Positions 7,884 to 17,246 of a stretch of DNA of 64,000 bases are shown piece by piece. The notes beneath the pieces were generated by a model, which was not told where the DNA came from, did not search any database, and was given only the letters and a program-made list of their open reading frames with translations. Position 1 is the first letter of the stretch. The number at the start of each line of letters is the position of its first letter. The position numbers and the translations under genes are program-made. Where the stretch lies: positions 1,069,104-1,133,103 of the forward strand of contig NZ_JAATJH010000001.1 in assembly GCF_011927835.1 (NCBI RefSeq), in the 5' to 3' direction. The stretch comes from Neolewinella antarctica. Lineage in GTDB: Bacteria; Bacteroidota; Bacteroidia; Chitinophagales; Saprospiraceae.

Positions 7884-8549
7884 ATGAGCAATTGGTACGA
7901 AGGCTGGACGGACGTCACCTACCCCATTTTTGAAGGCATGACCGGCTGGCCCGGCCAACCGAGCACCAGCTACGACGTCCTCAGCTGCATCCACTGCGGT
8001 GACACGGCGCGCGTAACGGTGGTAAAGATGAGTGTCCATTCGGGCACGCACATGGACGCGCCGAGCCACTTTTTGGCCCAGGGCATCGACGTTAGCCGCG
8101 CCCCAATCGACTTCGGAATGGGCCCCGTACGCGTCGCCGTGATCGACTGCCCCGCGGAAGTGAAACCCAAGCACCTGGAAGCGTTCGAAAAGCGTACCCG
8201 TCCGCTCGTCGCCGGGGAGCGACTCATGCTGCGCACCCCCAACAGCGATCGAAAATTTTGGCTTCAGGACCCGTTCGACAAAGATTACCGCGGCATCGGC
8301 CCGGAAGCAGCCGCCTGGATCGCGGAGCGGAAACTCAAGATGGTCGGGGTAGACTACCTGTCCGTCGGTCCGTTCTACAACGGCAACCCCCAAACGCACC
8401 GCGCCCTGATGACGGCCGGCGTGTGGATCGTCGAAGGCATCGATCTGCGTAAGGTTGGCGAGGGAGACTTTGAGATGATCTGCTTACCGCTTAAGTTGGT
8501 CGGCAGCGACGGTTCACCGGTAAGGATACTTCTCCGCGCGGCCGGGTAG
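7884..8549 (+). CDS. cyclase-family metal-dependent hydrolase (KynB-like fold)
   Basis: 221-residue member of the Cyclase family (Pfam PF04199), which includes bacterial kynurenine formamidase. The family signature HSGTHMDAPSHF (residues 52-63) provides the metal ligands HxGTHxDxPxH. Other supporting segments are the N-terminal LTYPIFEGMTGWPGQP-like start and KMVGVDYLSVGPF near residue 153. The substrate is unknown; no tryptophan-catabolism genes lie nearby, so I do not assign kynB. Proximity to a TRAP receptor suggests an acid or ester taken up from outside, but that is inference. Confidence 0.85.
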   Translation: MSNWYEGWTDVTYPIFEGMTGWPGQPSTSYDVLSCIHCGDTARVTVVKMSVHSGTHMDAPSHFLAQGIDVSRAPIDFGMGPVRVAVIDCPAEVKPKHLEAFEKRTRPLVAGERLMLRTPNSDRKFWLQDPFDKDYRGIGPEAAAWIAERKLKMVGVDYLSVGPFYNGNPQTHRALMTAGVWIVEGIDLRKVGEGDFEMICLPLKLVGSDGSPVRILLRAAG

Positions 8550-8705
8550 CGGTACACCGTGGTAACCCGCAACTTTGGGTCTCCCGACAAACCTCCACAT
8601 TTGGGCAACGTCGTGAGGGTAAAGGCGTTAACTTCGTAGCACTTTTAGCGGGCGGACTCCTCTCTCGGACCCGACCCGTTTCTTACTTAGTGATCCTACT
8701 CGTCT

Positions 8706-11700
8706 ATGCTGCGCACTCTTACCACCCTATTTCTTTGTTTTTGCGCCGTGGCGCTTACCGCCCAAATGACTGGCCCCACGGGTGCGGTCCGGTACGGAAA
8801 CGAGTGGATCGACTACGACAAAACGTACCTGCGAATCGCGGTGGCGGAGGATGGCGTCTACCGCCTGACCCCGGCTGAACTTCGGGCGGCTGGCTTTTCT
8901 TTCCCCGAGACGAACGCTGCGGCCTGGGTGCTGGAACACGCGGGCGAGCCGGTCCCCGTTGTGGTGGACGAAGCGGGGTTGACCTTTGTGGGCGAGCGTA
9001 ACCGCGGGGAGCTGGATCAGTTTTTATTCGAGGCACCGGGGCGAATGCAGCTGAACGACCGGTACAGTATGCACACCGACACGTCCGTCTACTATTTGAG
9101 CCTGGGCAATAAAGGGCTACGGTATAACACGAGTGAAGTAGCGGCCACCGGCGCTCCGTTGGGCGGCATCCTCAGGGAATCGGAGGCAGTTTTTAACGAG
9201 CATTACACGAAAACGTTTTTCCGCAGTGCGGGCTCATCGATTTACTATTCCCACTACGACGTAGCCGATGGATTCGGTATGCGATCGGCAAATGACCTTT
9301 TGTCTTCGAATGGTTCCACGGAAACGACTTTTAGTTTGCCGCTGCCGGGTACGGCGGGCGGGGCGGCTACGCTAGAACTTCGGTTTGGGCTTGGGTTCGA
9401 TCAACACGACCAGGCCATCTTACTTGACGGTAAAGAACTAACTACCCACCAGTCGAGCGGCTGGAGTGTGGAGCAATTTTCGCTACCGTTCACGGCTAGC
9501 GGGGAAAGCGCCGAAGTAGCGCTGCGGGGCAACCGGGGTGACCGGGACAAGGCCAACGTAGCCTGGGCACGCGCGACTTACCCGGCTACGCTCAGTGCGG
9601 CCGGCCTTTCCCATTTCTTGGTACCCGCGTCCGCGCAGAACCAGACGCTGGAGCTTACGGACGTGGGCGCGGTCGCGGGTGCCGTGTATTTACTGAATGC
9701 AGACCGTGGCACGAAGCTCGTTGGAAAGGTGCAAGCAGGTAGCGTACAATTCACCGTACCGGCCAGCAGCTCATCGACGGAGTATTACCTAGTTACGGGA
9801 AACAACGTACTTAAATCTCCGGCGTTAAGATCACACACCTTTCAGCCGGCCTTGCCGACCGGTAGCCGGACGAACTACCTCATCCTGACGAGCGAGCGAC
9901 TCGACGGGCCGGAACTAAAAGCTATGGCCGCCTACCGGGCCAGTGCCGCTGGCGGCGGTTACCGCGTGCATACCGTCCGGGTTGAGGATCTGTACGACGA
10001 ATACGGTTACGGCGTAGCTCGCCACCCCATGGCCACCAGAAACTACGTCGCGGCCGCGCGGGCCGCGAACCCAGAACTACAGTACCTTTTCGTAATTGGC
10101 AAGGGCCGGGAAGGATTAGACATTCGCACCCCGGGGGATTTAGCAGCTGCCCAAGCTACCTTCTTCGTCCCTTCTTTCGGTTACCCGGCTTCGGATAATC
10201 TCCTCACCGCCAAACTCGGTGACGTGGTGCCGACGCTGGCGACGGGCCGGTTGGCGGCCACCGACCGCGCGGAAATAGCTAATTACCTCGAGAAACTACG
10301 GGAGGTGGAAGCTCAGACCAACATGGGCGGCCAGACGCTGGAGGACCGTGACTGGATGAAGCAGGTGATCCACCTGGGTGGTGGTGGTGTCATTGGTGAG
10401 CAGAACACCATTAAAAGCGAACTGCGTACGCTCAAGAGTAGGATCGAAGCTTCTGATATGGGTAGCAACGTTACTTCATTTTTTAAAACGAGTGACGACC
10501 CCATTGAAACCACTCAGCAGGACGCCATCTTCGACAGAATCAACCGTGGAAGCGCCATCATCACCTTTTTCGGGCACGCTTCCTCGCAGGGTTTCGACTT
10601 TAGCATCGATGACCCCGCTAACTATAATAACAAAGGTCGCTACCCGTACATGCTCTCGCTGGGTTGCTACAGCGGTGACGCCTTCACCGCAAGTAAGAGT
10701 ATTGGCGAGCGCTTTATTTCTCTGGAGGACAAAGGTGCCATCGCTTTTGCGGCAAGTAAGGGCATCGGGTTCATTTCCTCCCTGGGCACCTGGGGCGATA
10801 AGTTATACGACCTGACCGGAAACGAGCTTTACGGACAGGGCATTGGGGACGTTTTGCGGGCTACGATCTCCCATTTTCGCAATACCTCCAACTATACCGT
10901 GGCGCTGTTGACGGAGCAGTTCGTCCTGAGTGGCGACCCCGCCTACCGGATCCACCCACGCCCCGGCCCCGACGTGGTCGTGGACGCCGCTTCCGTACGG
11001 TTTGATCCCGAAGTTATTCCGGCGCAGGACCCTGATTTTGAAGTCTCCTTCCGGGTGGTTAACCTCGGTAGAAATGGTGGTCGCGATAGCATTGACGTAC
11101 AGTTCAGCCAGCAGTTGCCGGGTGGTGAAGTGCGTGAGGTCTATACACAACGCATTCTCACGCCGCGGTACGACGAGGTTGTCCGGACCCGCATTCCCAA
11201 CGTAGGCTTGGAGGCGGTCGGCCAGAACCGTATTTTAATTAGCCTCGATACCGAATTTGATTTAGCGGAAGCCCCCCTCCCGGGCGCCGAGAGTAACAAC
11301 GACCTAATTACCGGGGGCCGAGCGGGCGTGCCGGTAACGTTTATCGCCAACACCGCCAGGACGGCCGCCCCGCCGCGATTTGCCGTGGTGAACGGACCGG
11401 TAACGCTCTACGCGAGCACCACGGACGCTTTGGCGCCGGAGCGAGAATACTTATTACAAGTTTCGCGCCGCCGCGACTTCGCCGACCCGTTGCTCGACAC
11501 CCGCTTGGTGAGCCCCGGCGGCATCATCCGGGAGGAGCTCAACATTAATTTTACGGACAGCACGACGTACTACTGGCGGGTCAGCCCCGATAGCACCTTT
11601 ACGGAAGGAGCCGGTTACATCTGGAGCGAGAGTTCGTTTACCTGGCTGGAAGGTACGGCTGGCTCTTTGCCTCACTGGGCCCAACAGGACCCCGGGCAGA

Positions 11701-13697
11701 TAGTGGATGGTACCTTTGAGAATATTCGAGCGGATACCATTAACACCGGCTGGAGTTTTGCTAAAAATGCGCTGGGCGTACGGGTATTTAACGCCATTTA
11801 TCAAGACCGGGAAATGCCCCGCTACATGCGCGGTACGCAACGCCTCAACTCCCCGTTCAACTGGCGCATTCAGTCGGGCATGTCGGTGCTGGTAATCGAT
11901 AGCGTCAACAATGATCAGTGGTCGCCAAACCTGGGGGCGGGTGAATACAATACCCGGCCCGGCGTCCGCACGTCAACCTGGAATTTTGATACCCGCACGC
12001 AGGCGGGGCGGGACGGTATGATCCGTTTCATCCGTGAAGAAGTCCCGGAAGGGAAGTACGTGCTGGTGTGGAGTCTGCAGCGAGGCAATACGCTTAATTA
12101 CTACAACGATGACTGGACTACGGACGAAGCGGCACTGGGTACAACCATTTTCGACCTGTTGGAAGACGAAGGAGCACTTGAGATTAGCCGGCTGGCAACT
12201 TCAGGCTCCGTCCCCTACGCCCTGGCCTTCCAGAAAGGCTTTGGTCTGGTTGGCGAGGTAATGGCGCGTGACGTAACGGACACCGTCGAACTATCCATTA
12301 CCCTGTTCGGAAGCTGGGAAGAGGGCACCTGGACCTCCGCCGCAGCCGGGCCGGCTCAAAATTGGAGGTCCGTCTCCATTACTTCGGGCACCAATAACCT
12401 TGAAGTTTCCGACTCTAGCATCGTGAAGATTATGGGCCAGAGAGCGGACGGGGCCATCGTAGAACTGGATAGAATTATCCACAAATTCACCGACCGAAGA
12501 ACCTTGACGGTTGATCTGAGCCGAATCGACGCTACCGTGTACCGGAAGGTTTTCACCGAAATCCGCCTGCTCGACCTCAGCGCACGTACCGTCCCCGCCA
12601 TCACTAGCCTTTACTTCGACTACGATGGTTTTGGTGACGTTGCGGTGAACCCACAGCTTGCGTTCACCCAGCCAGATTCGCTTTTGCAACAGGGACAAGC
12701 CGCTTCCCTCTCCGTCGGCTACGAGAACATTTCGGACGTCGACCTGGATAGTCTACTCGTTCAACTACAAGTGATCAATAAGCAGAACCAGGTGGTAGCG
12801 TCCACCACCAGGCAGGCCCCGGTCGCGGCGGGTACCACCGGAATAGTGAAATTTGAAGTGTCGACCGCGACCATCGAAGGTGACGTACGGTTCGAAATGG
12901 TTTTAAACCCCGACCAGGATCAGCCGGAGGACGTCACCTTTAATAACATCATCAATTCCGGCTTTCAACTCGCGCCCGACGTTACCGACCCCGTACTTAC
13001 CGTCCTATTCGACGGGCAGCGGATCAATGACGGAGATATGGTCAGTGGGCGGCCGGAAATTCGCATTCAACTACGGGACGAGAACCAGTACCTACAGCTG
13101 GATGCATCAACTAAGTATCAAATCTCCCTCCGTGAGCCCGACGGTACGACCGAAACGCTCCAACTTACGGACCAACGTGTAGAGTTTTCACCCGCTACGG
13201 CTACCGACAACATGGCGGAGATATTTTTCCGCCCGGAGTTTCTGGCCGACGGAACTTACGAACTCGCAGTGACGGCGCGCGACCGTAGCGATAACAGTAC
13301 GGGGCGTCTGCAATTCAAACGCAGTTTCGAGGTGATTAACGAGATGCGGGTCGGTAACGTCCTCGCCTACCCGAACCCCTTCACAACACAGACACGCTTC
13401 GTCTACACGCTCACCGGCAACGAGGCCCCGTCAACCTTCCGGATACAGATCATGAGCGTTAGCGGCCGGGTAGTCCGGGATATTGATCTCCTGGCGACCG
13501 AAAACTTGAAGGTCGGTACGCACCAAACGCAATTTGCCTGGGACGGGACGGATGAGTACGGCGACGCGTTAGCGAATGGTGTCTACCTCTACCGGGTCAT
13601 CACCGGGGATGCCGCCGACGTAACTTTAAAAAAGCAGGACACCGGTACCGATCAGTACTTCGAGCGGGGCCTGGGTAAAGTGGTGATCTTGCGGTAA
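8706..13697 (+). CDS. PorU2-like type IX secretion C25 protease
   Basis: Very large (1663-residue) exported protein with a signal peptide (residues 1-19). The central region from about 380 to 760 is a Peptidase_C25 (gingipain-type) domain: His624 in FFGHASSQG and Cys654 in SLGCYSGD are the likely catalytic dyad. About 700 residues of beta-rich sequence follow, with CARDB/Ig-like stretches. It ends with a FlgD-like/sorting-domain module (AYPNPFTTQTRFVYTL ... GVYLYRVITG). This matches proteins annotated as putative T9SS sortase PorU2 in Saprospiria. PorU proper cleaves the CTD of cargo and links it to A-LPS; whether PorU2 does the same is not established from sequence. Its 3' end overlaps the convergent sulfotransferase-like gene by 46 bp. 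Confidence 0.88.
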   Translation: MLRTLTTLFLCFCAVALTAQMTGPTGAVRYGNEWIDYDKTYLRIAVAEDGVYRLTPAELRAAGFSFPETNAAAWVLEHAGEPVPVVVDEAGLTFVGERNRGELDQFLFEAPGRMQLNDRYSMHTDTSVYYLSLGNKGLRYNTSEVAATGAPLGGILRESEAVFNEHYTKTFFRSAGSSIYYSHYDVADGFGMRSANDLLSSNGSTETTFSLPLPGTAGGAATLELRFGLGFDQHDQAILLDGKELTTHQSSGWSVEQFSLPFTASGESAEVALRGNRGDRDKANVAWARATYPATLSAAGLSHFLVPASAQNQTLELTDVGAVAGAVYLLNADRGTKLVGKVQAGSVQFTVPASSSSTEYYLVTGNNVLKSPALRSHTFQPALPTGSRTNYLILTSERLDGPELKAMAAYRASAAGGGYRVHTVRVEDLYDEYGYGVARHPMATRNYVAAARAANPELQYLFVIGKGREGLDIRTPGDLAAAQATFFVPSFGYPASDNLLTAKLGDVVPTLATGRLAATDRAEIANYLEKLREVEAQTNMGGQTLEDRDWMKQVIHLGGGGVIGEQNTIKSELRTLKSRIEASDMGSNVTSFFKTSDDPIETTQQDAIFDRINRGSAIITFFGHASSQGFDFSIDDPANYNNKGRYPYMLSLGCYSGDAFTASKSIGERFISLEDKGAIAFAASKGIGFISSLGTWGDKLYDLTGNELYGQGIGDVLRATISHFRNTSNYTVALLTEQFVLSGDPAYRIHPRPGPDVVVDAASVRFDPEVIPAQDPDFEVSFRVVNLGRNGGRDSIDVQFSQQLPGGEVREVYTQRILTPRYDEVVRTRIPNVGLEAVGQNRILISLDTEFDLAEAPLPGAESNNDLITGGRAGVPVTFIANTARTAAPPRFAVVNGPVTLYASTTDALAPEREYLLQVSRRRDFADPLLDTRLVSPGGIIREELNINFTDSTTYYWRVSPDSTFTEGAGYIWSESSFTWLEGTAGSLPHWAQQDPGQIVDGTFENIRADTINTGWSFAKNALGVRVFNAIYQDREMPRYMRGTQRLNSPFNWRIQSGMSVLVIDSVNNDQWSPNLGAGEYNTRPGVRTSTWNFDTRTQAGRDGMIRFIREEVPEGKYVLVWSLQRGNTLNYYNDDWTTDEAALGTTIFDLLEDEGALEISRLATSGSVPYALAFQKGFGLVGEVMARDVTDTVELSITLFGSWEEGTWTSAAAGPAQNWRSVSITSGTNNLEVSDSSIVKIMGQRADGAIVELDRIIHKFTDRRTLTVDLSRIDATVYRKVFTEIRLLDLSARTVPAITSLYFDYDGFGDVAVNPQLAFTQPDSLLQQGQAASLSVGYENISDVDLDSLLVQLQVINKQNQVVASTTRQAPVAAGTTGIVKFEVSTATIEGDVRFEMVLNPDQDQPEDVTFNNIINSGFQLAPDVTDPVLTVLFDGQRINDGDMVSGRPEIRIQLRDENQYLQLDASTKYQISLREPDGTTETLQLTDQRVEFSPATATDNMAEIFFRPEFLADGTYELAVTARDRSDNSTGRLQFKRSFEVINEMRVGNVLAYPNPFTTQTRFVYTLTGNEAPSTFRIQIMSVSGRVVRDIDLLATENLKVGTHQTQFAWDGTDEYGDALANGVYLYRVITGDAADVTLKKQDTGTDQYFERGLGKVVILR
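9620..9683 (+). repeat. two in-gene copies of the short GC-rich repeat
   Basis: GTACCCGCGTCCGCGCAG at 9621-9638 on the plus strand and an exact inverted copy (GGCGCGGTCGCGGGTGCC) at 9666-9683. Both are inside the porU2-like gene, encoding VPASAQ and GAVAGA, and look compatible with a surface loop. Confidence 0.5.
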
Positions 13698-14410
13698 AGC
13701 GCTAAGTCGCGGCGGTAGCGCCACCGATACAATGGCTTATTCCTCAGGTAGAGCTGAAGTGCGGTGCCGCGCTGCTTCTGCCCCCGATTCAGTACAGGTG
13801 CATCTCCTGACTGGTCTTTTTCCATTTCCACGAATCGCGTCAGTGTCGTCACGGTAATCTGACAGCCCGCCCCACCGGGACGTGGTAGTAAATAACGTTG
13901 CTCGCGAAAATGCCGGTCCGCAAGCGCGTTTGGAGTGAGGAAGGTGAAGAGCAACAATCGCCCTAGCGACCAGGACTGAATTTTCGCAGTGCTGGACCGT
14001 ATACTCTTTATCGACCCGTAGAGCTGATTGGCGCCGTCTTTAATGCCACCACGGAAGGATAAGTAGCGACTAACGGGTTCGCGAATCACCAAGAGTAATT
14101 TCTTACCCCGGGCAAACTCATCGTATTCACTTCTGCGGTAAAAGAAGATGCGCTGGATGGCGCCATTGGTCACTGATCCGGGATCAGTGGTGTGTATTTC
14201 AGGAAATTGAGCGGTGTAGACGGGTACGAATCTCCGGATTAGCAGCAATTTCACGGTTGAACAGCCCGCCTTGGAATTAATGGGGAATATTTCTCTGCTT
14301 CCGGGCAGGTAGAAGACTTCCAGGGGGTCGATCAGCCTACCATCAAGGGCGAAGCGACCCAGAAGCTTGGTTACGGACCATATTATCTTGAGCGACTGAA
14401 CGGCGGTCAT
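13652..14410 (-). CDS. sulfotransferase-family-like protein
   Basis: 252 residues. Two segments resemble the PAPS-binding signatures of carbohydrate sulfotransferases (Sulfotransfer_2 type): NSKAGCSTVKLLL at 45-57, like the 5'-phosphosulfate loop of the form PKxGCTSxKxxL, and LLVIREPVSRYLSF at 106-119, like the 3'-phosphate motif VRDPxxRxxS. Between PorU2 and two glycosyltransferases, a role in decorating a surface polysaccharide is a reasonable inference. No PAPS-synthesis genes are in the window. The reading frame overlaps the end of the convergent protease gene by 46 bp, and the C-terminal 20 residues are very Arg-rich. Confidence 0.6.
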   Translation of the reverse strand: MTAVQSLKIIWSVTKLLGRFALDGRLIDPLEVFYLPGSREIFPINSKAGCSTVKLLLIRRFVPVYTAQFPEIHTTDPGSVTNGAIQRIFFYRRSEYDEFARGKKLLLVIREPVSRYLSFRGGIKDGANQLYGSIKSIRSSTAKIQSWSLGRLLLFTFLTPNALADRHFREQRYLLPRPGGAGCQITVTTLTRFVEMEKDQSGDAPVLNRGQKQRGTALQLYLRNKPLYRWRYRRDLALYRKITTLPRPRSKY

Positions 14411-14705
14411 AATTTCGGCTGCTGGTTACGGGTGCATACTGCTTGCCGCGGGGTCGCTACGTGCGAGAAATATTTCCGCGGGGAGCATGAGTTCGTAGCG
14501 ACGTAAATCTACTCAAGGGCGGTGGAATTAAAACTAGGTGGGGGAAAGAGCTAGCCGTTTCGGCTAGCGGAGAGATTGATTACCCCTGATGAAGACAACG
14601 GGGAAGTCAGTAGAAAGAGGCCGAGAGAGTTCGATTTGACGCGTAGCCGCAAGCACCACGAGCCTCTGATGAGTGCACTGCGTGGTCTTATCTTTGTCCA
14701 CGGCA
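14411..14705. other. divergent intergenic region with inverted repeats
   Basis: 295 bp between the divergent sulfotransferase-like and GT2 genes. It holds GTCGCTACG at 14453-14461 with its complement at 14494-14502, and a tight hairpin GCTAGCCG-TTT-CGGCTAGC at 14550-14568. These could be operators or part of an untranslated RNA; neither is shown. No open frame is convincing. Confidence 0.4.
14689..14696 (+). promoter_or_regulatory. -7 box of the GT2 gene
   Basis: TATCTTTG matches TAnnTTTG exactly and ends 9 nt before the ATG at 14706, predicting an almost leaderless mRNA. It lies downstream of the alternative start at 14673, which decides the start choice. Confidence 0.55.
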
Positions 14706-15632
14706 ATGGTAAACACAAAAACTAATGACGAAGTATCCGCGCGCGTAACCGTGGTGATTTGTACCTATCGAAGATCAGCATTACTGGACGAATGCCTCGT
14801 AGCCCTACTTTCCCAGCGCTCCGTCGCAACCGTCTTTGACGTACTCGTCGTCGACAATGCTAACCAGCACGCCTGCCGGGTGGTTGCCGAGCACCACGGT
14901 GTGCAGTACGTCGTGGAATTGCAAACGGGACTAAGCCACGCGCGCAACAAAGCTATTGCCACGGTCGCAACGGAATGGCTTTTCTACCTCGACGACGATG
15001 CGCTACCCTACCCCGACATGATGGCCGAGTTTCTGCAAGCCATCACTGAAAATCCGCACGTACGGGTGCTTGGCGGTCGGTACGATCATTACCTTCCCCC
15101 TTCCGCACCCGCCTGGCTGGGGCACCATTACCAAACCGGCCACCGCGCTTCTCCGGCGGAAGAGCTTACCCGGCTCAACGAAACGCAGCACCTCAGCGGA
15201 GGAATATTTGCGTTCAGGACAAGACTCCTCCTCGATGGTCAGGGATTTGCGATTAACCTCGGAATGCGGGGGCACGAAATTGGGTACGGGGAAGATGATG
15301 AAATTCAGGACCGGCTCCGGAGCGCGGGCACGGAAATTTACTATTCTCCGGCCATCGCGATGCGTCATTTAGTACAGCCACGTAAACACACCGTGAGCGC
15401 GCAAATTGGTATGGCCCACCAGAATGGAATTGCTTACGGTCGAATACCGAGAAACCCAAGATTTACGCTGGCGGATTTTCTGAGAGAGGTAATAAACATC
15501 ACCTTCCGGGTCGTTCCCTATAATTTAGCGCGGCTACTCTTTAAAAAGAGTTTTGCCTGGCAGAATGCCACCGTGATGACTGCGCGTCGGTACGTTTATG
15601 CCTGGGCAAAATTTTGGGGAGCACGTCGGTAG
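14706..15632 (+). CDS. family 2 glycosyltransferase
   Basis: 308-residue GT-A fold enzyme. VTVVICTYRRSALLDECLVAL near the N-terminus binds the nucleotide, DVLVVDNANQ follows, and WLFYLDDDALPYPDMM carries the DxD-type metal site. The later GEDDEIQDRLRSAG segment is typical of GT2 enzymes, and the C-terminal 60 residues are amphipathic and basic, consistent with membrane attachment. The ATG at 14706 is preferred over 14673 because the promoter box lies between them. The sugar and acceptor are unknown; nearby sulfotransferase-like and second GT2 genes point to a surface glycan. Confidence 0.88.
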   Translation: MVNTKTNDEVSARVTVVICTYRRSALLDECLVALLSQRSVATVFDVLVVDNANQHACRVVAEHHGVQYVVELQTGLSHARNKAIATVATEWLFYLDDDALPYPDMMAEFLQAITENPHVRVLGGRYDHYLPPSAPAWLGHHYQTGHRASPAEELTRLNETQHLSGGIFAFRTRLLLDGQGFAINLGMRGHEIGYGEDDEIQDRLRSAGTEIYYSPAIAMRHLVQPRKHTVSAQIGMAHQNGIAYGRIPRNPRFTLADFLREVINITFRVVPYNLARLLFKKSFAWQNATVMTARRYVYAWAKFWGARR

Positions 15633-15648
15633 CTTAGAAGGAAGCGAG

Positions 15649-16590
15649 TTAACTTCCGCCCAACCATTTCTTTGCCATCAGCCGGAGACACTCCGTGCGG
15701 TGAAAGCCCAGTACGCCGTACAAAGTGTGGTACCGAGGAAGTAAGGAACGGTCTAATCGATCTAAAGCTATTCCACTCGGAAAAATTTCTGCCCACAAGG
15801 CCTGCCCCCTCCCGCGATCGTAAGTGTATACCTGCCGGATGCCCCGCAGGATGGCGGCGCGGAAGAAGGCTTCATTTTGTTGGTAGTACGCCGGCCGGTT
15901 TACCCTGAGGTAGTCAGCTACCGCCACCTTACGTAATACTTCTTGGGCCCGTAGAATTTCCGGTTGGCGACGACTCAGACGTGGCCCGTCGTGCTCGTAG
16001 TACACAGCCCCCACGACGTGATCGTGCGTCCAAACGGCACCGGCACACAACAGGCGTACGTATAAATCCATGTCGATGCCATTGACCAGGGACACGTCAA
16101 AGAAACCTACTTCCCTTAGTTTCTCAAACCTAAAAAGATTGGCGTTCATATCACCTAAGCCTCCCTGAAAAACAACTTCTTTCCAGGGGTCGTTGCCCAA
16201 CGCCAAGGTTGTTGTTGCTCCGCCGGGCGCTTTGACGACCGATACGCCCATGATCCAGTCGGTTTCAGGATTGATCAGTTTCCGTTGTCGGTCTATTTTA
16301 CCGCCAAGAAGTTCGTCGTCGGCGTCTAAAAACTGAATCCACTCGAATTTGCGGTGGCGGAGGCCCGCATTCCTCGCCGCTGAACTCCCCTGCCGCGTCT
16401 CCACCACCTTAGTGATGATGGTGGGGTGGTTCGTGACGAGCTGGTCAATGATGATGCCGGTTTCGTCCGTTGAGTTATTGTCAACGAGGATGATTTCTCC
16501 AATTGCTTCCCCCTGTAGCAGACACGAATTCACCGCGCGCCACAACGTAGTGGCGACATTATGGGCGGCAATGATGACGGAAACTTGCAT
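15649..16590 (-). CDS. family 2 glycosyltransferase
   Basis: 313 residues with the GT2 nucleotide-binding start MQVSVIIAAHNVATTLWRAV, the IILVDNNSTDETGIII strand, and WIQFLDADDELLGGKID with the DxD motif (about residues 86-102). It is convergent with the first GT2, separated by 16 bp. The minus-strand sequence TACCTTTA about 40 nt upstream is one base off the -7 consensus. It probably adds a sugar to a surface polysaccharide; the specificity cannot be told. Confidence 0.88.
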   Translation of the reverse strand: MQVSVIIAAHNVATTLWRAVNSCLLQGEAIGEIILVDNNSTDETGIIIDQLVTNHPTIITKVVETRQGSSAARNAGLRHRKFEWIQFLDADDELLGGKIDRQRKLINPETDWIMGVSVVKAPGGATTTLALGNDPWKEVVFQGGLGDMNANLFRFEKLREVGFFDVSLVNGIDMDLYVRLLCAGAVWTHDHVVGAVYYEHDGPRLSRRQPEILRAQEVLRKVAVADYLRVNRPAYYQQNEAFFRAAILRGIRQVYTYDRGRGQALWAEIFPSGIALDRLDRSLLPRYHTLYGVLGFHRTECLRLMAKKWLGGS

Positions 16591-16754
16591 GGGAATGTAC
16601 CCTGGTGGTCAGCACTCGGGCGGAGTAAAGGTAAATCTCAACAAATAAGTATGCTGCAAGCGCACTGATGAACGCACTGAGGGATTCTTTTAAAGTTCGA
16701 TTTGATCGATCAGCGAGTTCGTGGTCCCGAGATCAATGCTTGCCCCATTCCCAA

Positions 16755-16775
16755 TGCACCTGCGTCCGCGCCCAA
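16755..16775 (+). repeat. short GC-rich dispersed repeat, variant
   Basis: TGCACCTGCGTCCGCGCCCA, the T/T variant of the family (GGCACCYGCGWCCGCGCC), immediately downstream of the doxX stop codon. Confidence 0.5.
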
Positions 16776-17174
16776 TTATTTAAACGTCTTGACGAATAGC
16801 TTGTGGTCCAGACTCAAGCGACCGGGGCCGGTGATGAACAGCACAACGGCAGCCACGACGTACATGAGCGGAATGGACATTTTTCCCCAACCATCCGCGC
16901 CGTGAACGACGAGTGCGGCCACCAGCATCGTAATAATGTAGGGGATGGTTGCCAGGCGGGTGAAAAAGCCCGCCGCGATCAGCAAGCCACAAACAAATTC
17001 ACCGAAGACCGCCAGCACGAGGCTGACCGTTGGCCCTACCCCGATCGGGTCGGCGAAGGACAGGTCGCCAGCAAAGAGTTTTAAAAGCTTGGGTAATCCG
17101 TGGGCCAGCGCCATTTCTAGTCCGAACCACAGGCGCAGTACGAGCAAACCAACGTCGATGTTCCCTGTAGTCAT
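16776..17174 (-). CDS. DoxX-family membrane protein
   Basis: 132 residues with four hydrophobic segments. The first contains LRLWFGLEMALAHGLPKLLKLF (the DoxX-typical GxxKL motif), then GEFVCGLLIAAGFFTRLATIP and a last helix ending ITGPGRLSLDHKL, the usual DoxX C-terminus. The longer frame up to 17276 would run through the 3' end of the SRP RNA gene, so the ATG at 17174 is chosen. DoxX proteins are small inner-membrane proteins of ill-defined function, sometimes linked to oxidative stress. Confidence 0.85.
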   Translation of the reverse strand: MTTGNIDVGLLVLRLWFGLEMALAHGLPKLLKLFAGDLSFADPIGVGPTVSLVLAVFGEFVCGLLIAAGFFTRLATIPYIITMLVAALVVHGADGWGKMSIPLMYVVAAVVLFITGPGRLSLDHKLFVKTFK

Positions 17175-17246
17175 GTAACAACTATGTTGGTGGATTTGAT
17201 CCACAAAGTAAGCACCCCACCCCCCCGGTACGACCCCACCGGGCAT

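Noticed and set aside
7884-8549. Calling the cyclase-family gene kynB
   Set aside because: The fold signature is shared by several hydrolases, and there are no tryptophan-catabolism neighbours.
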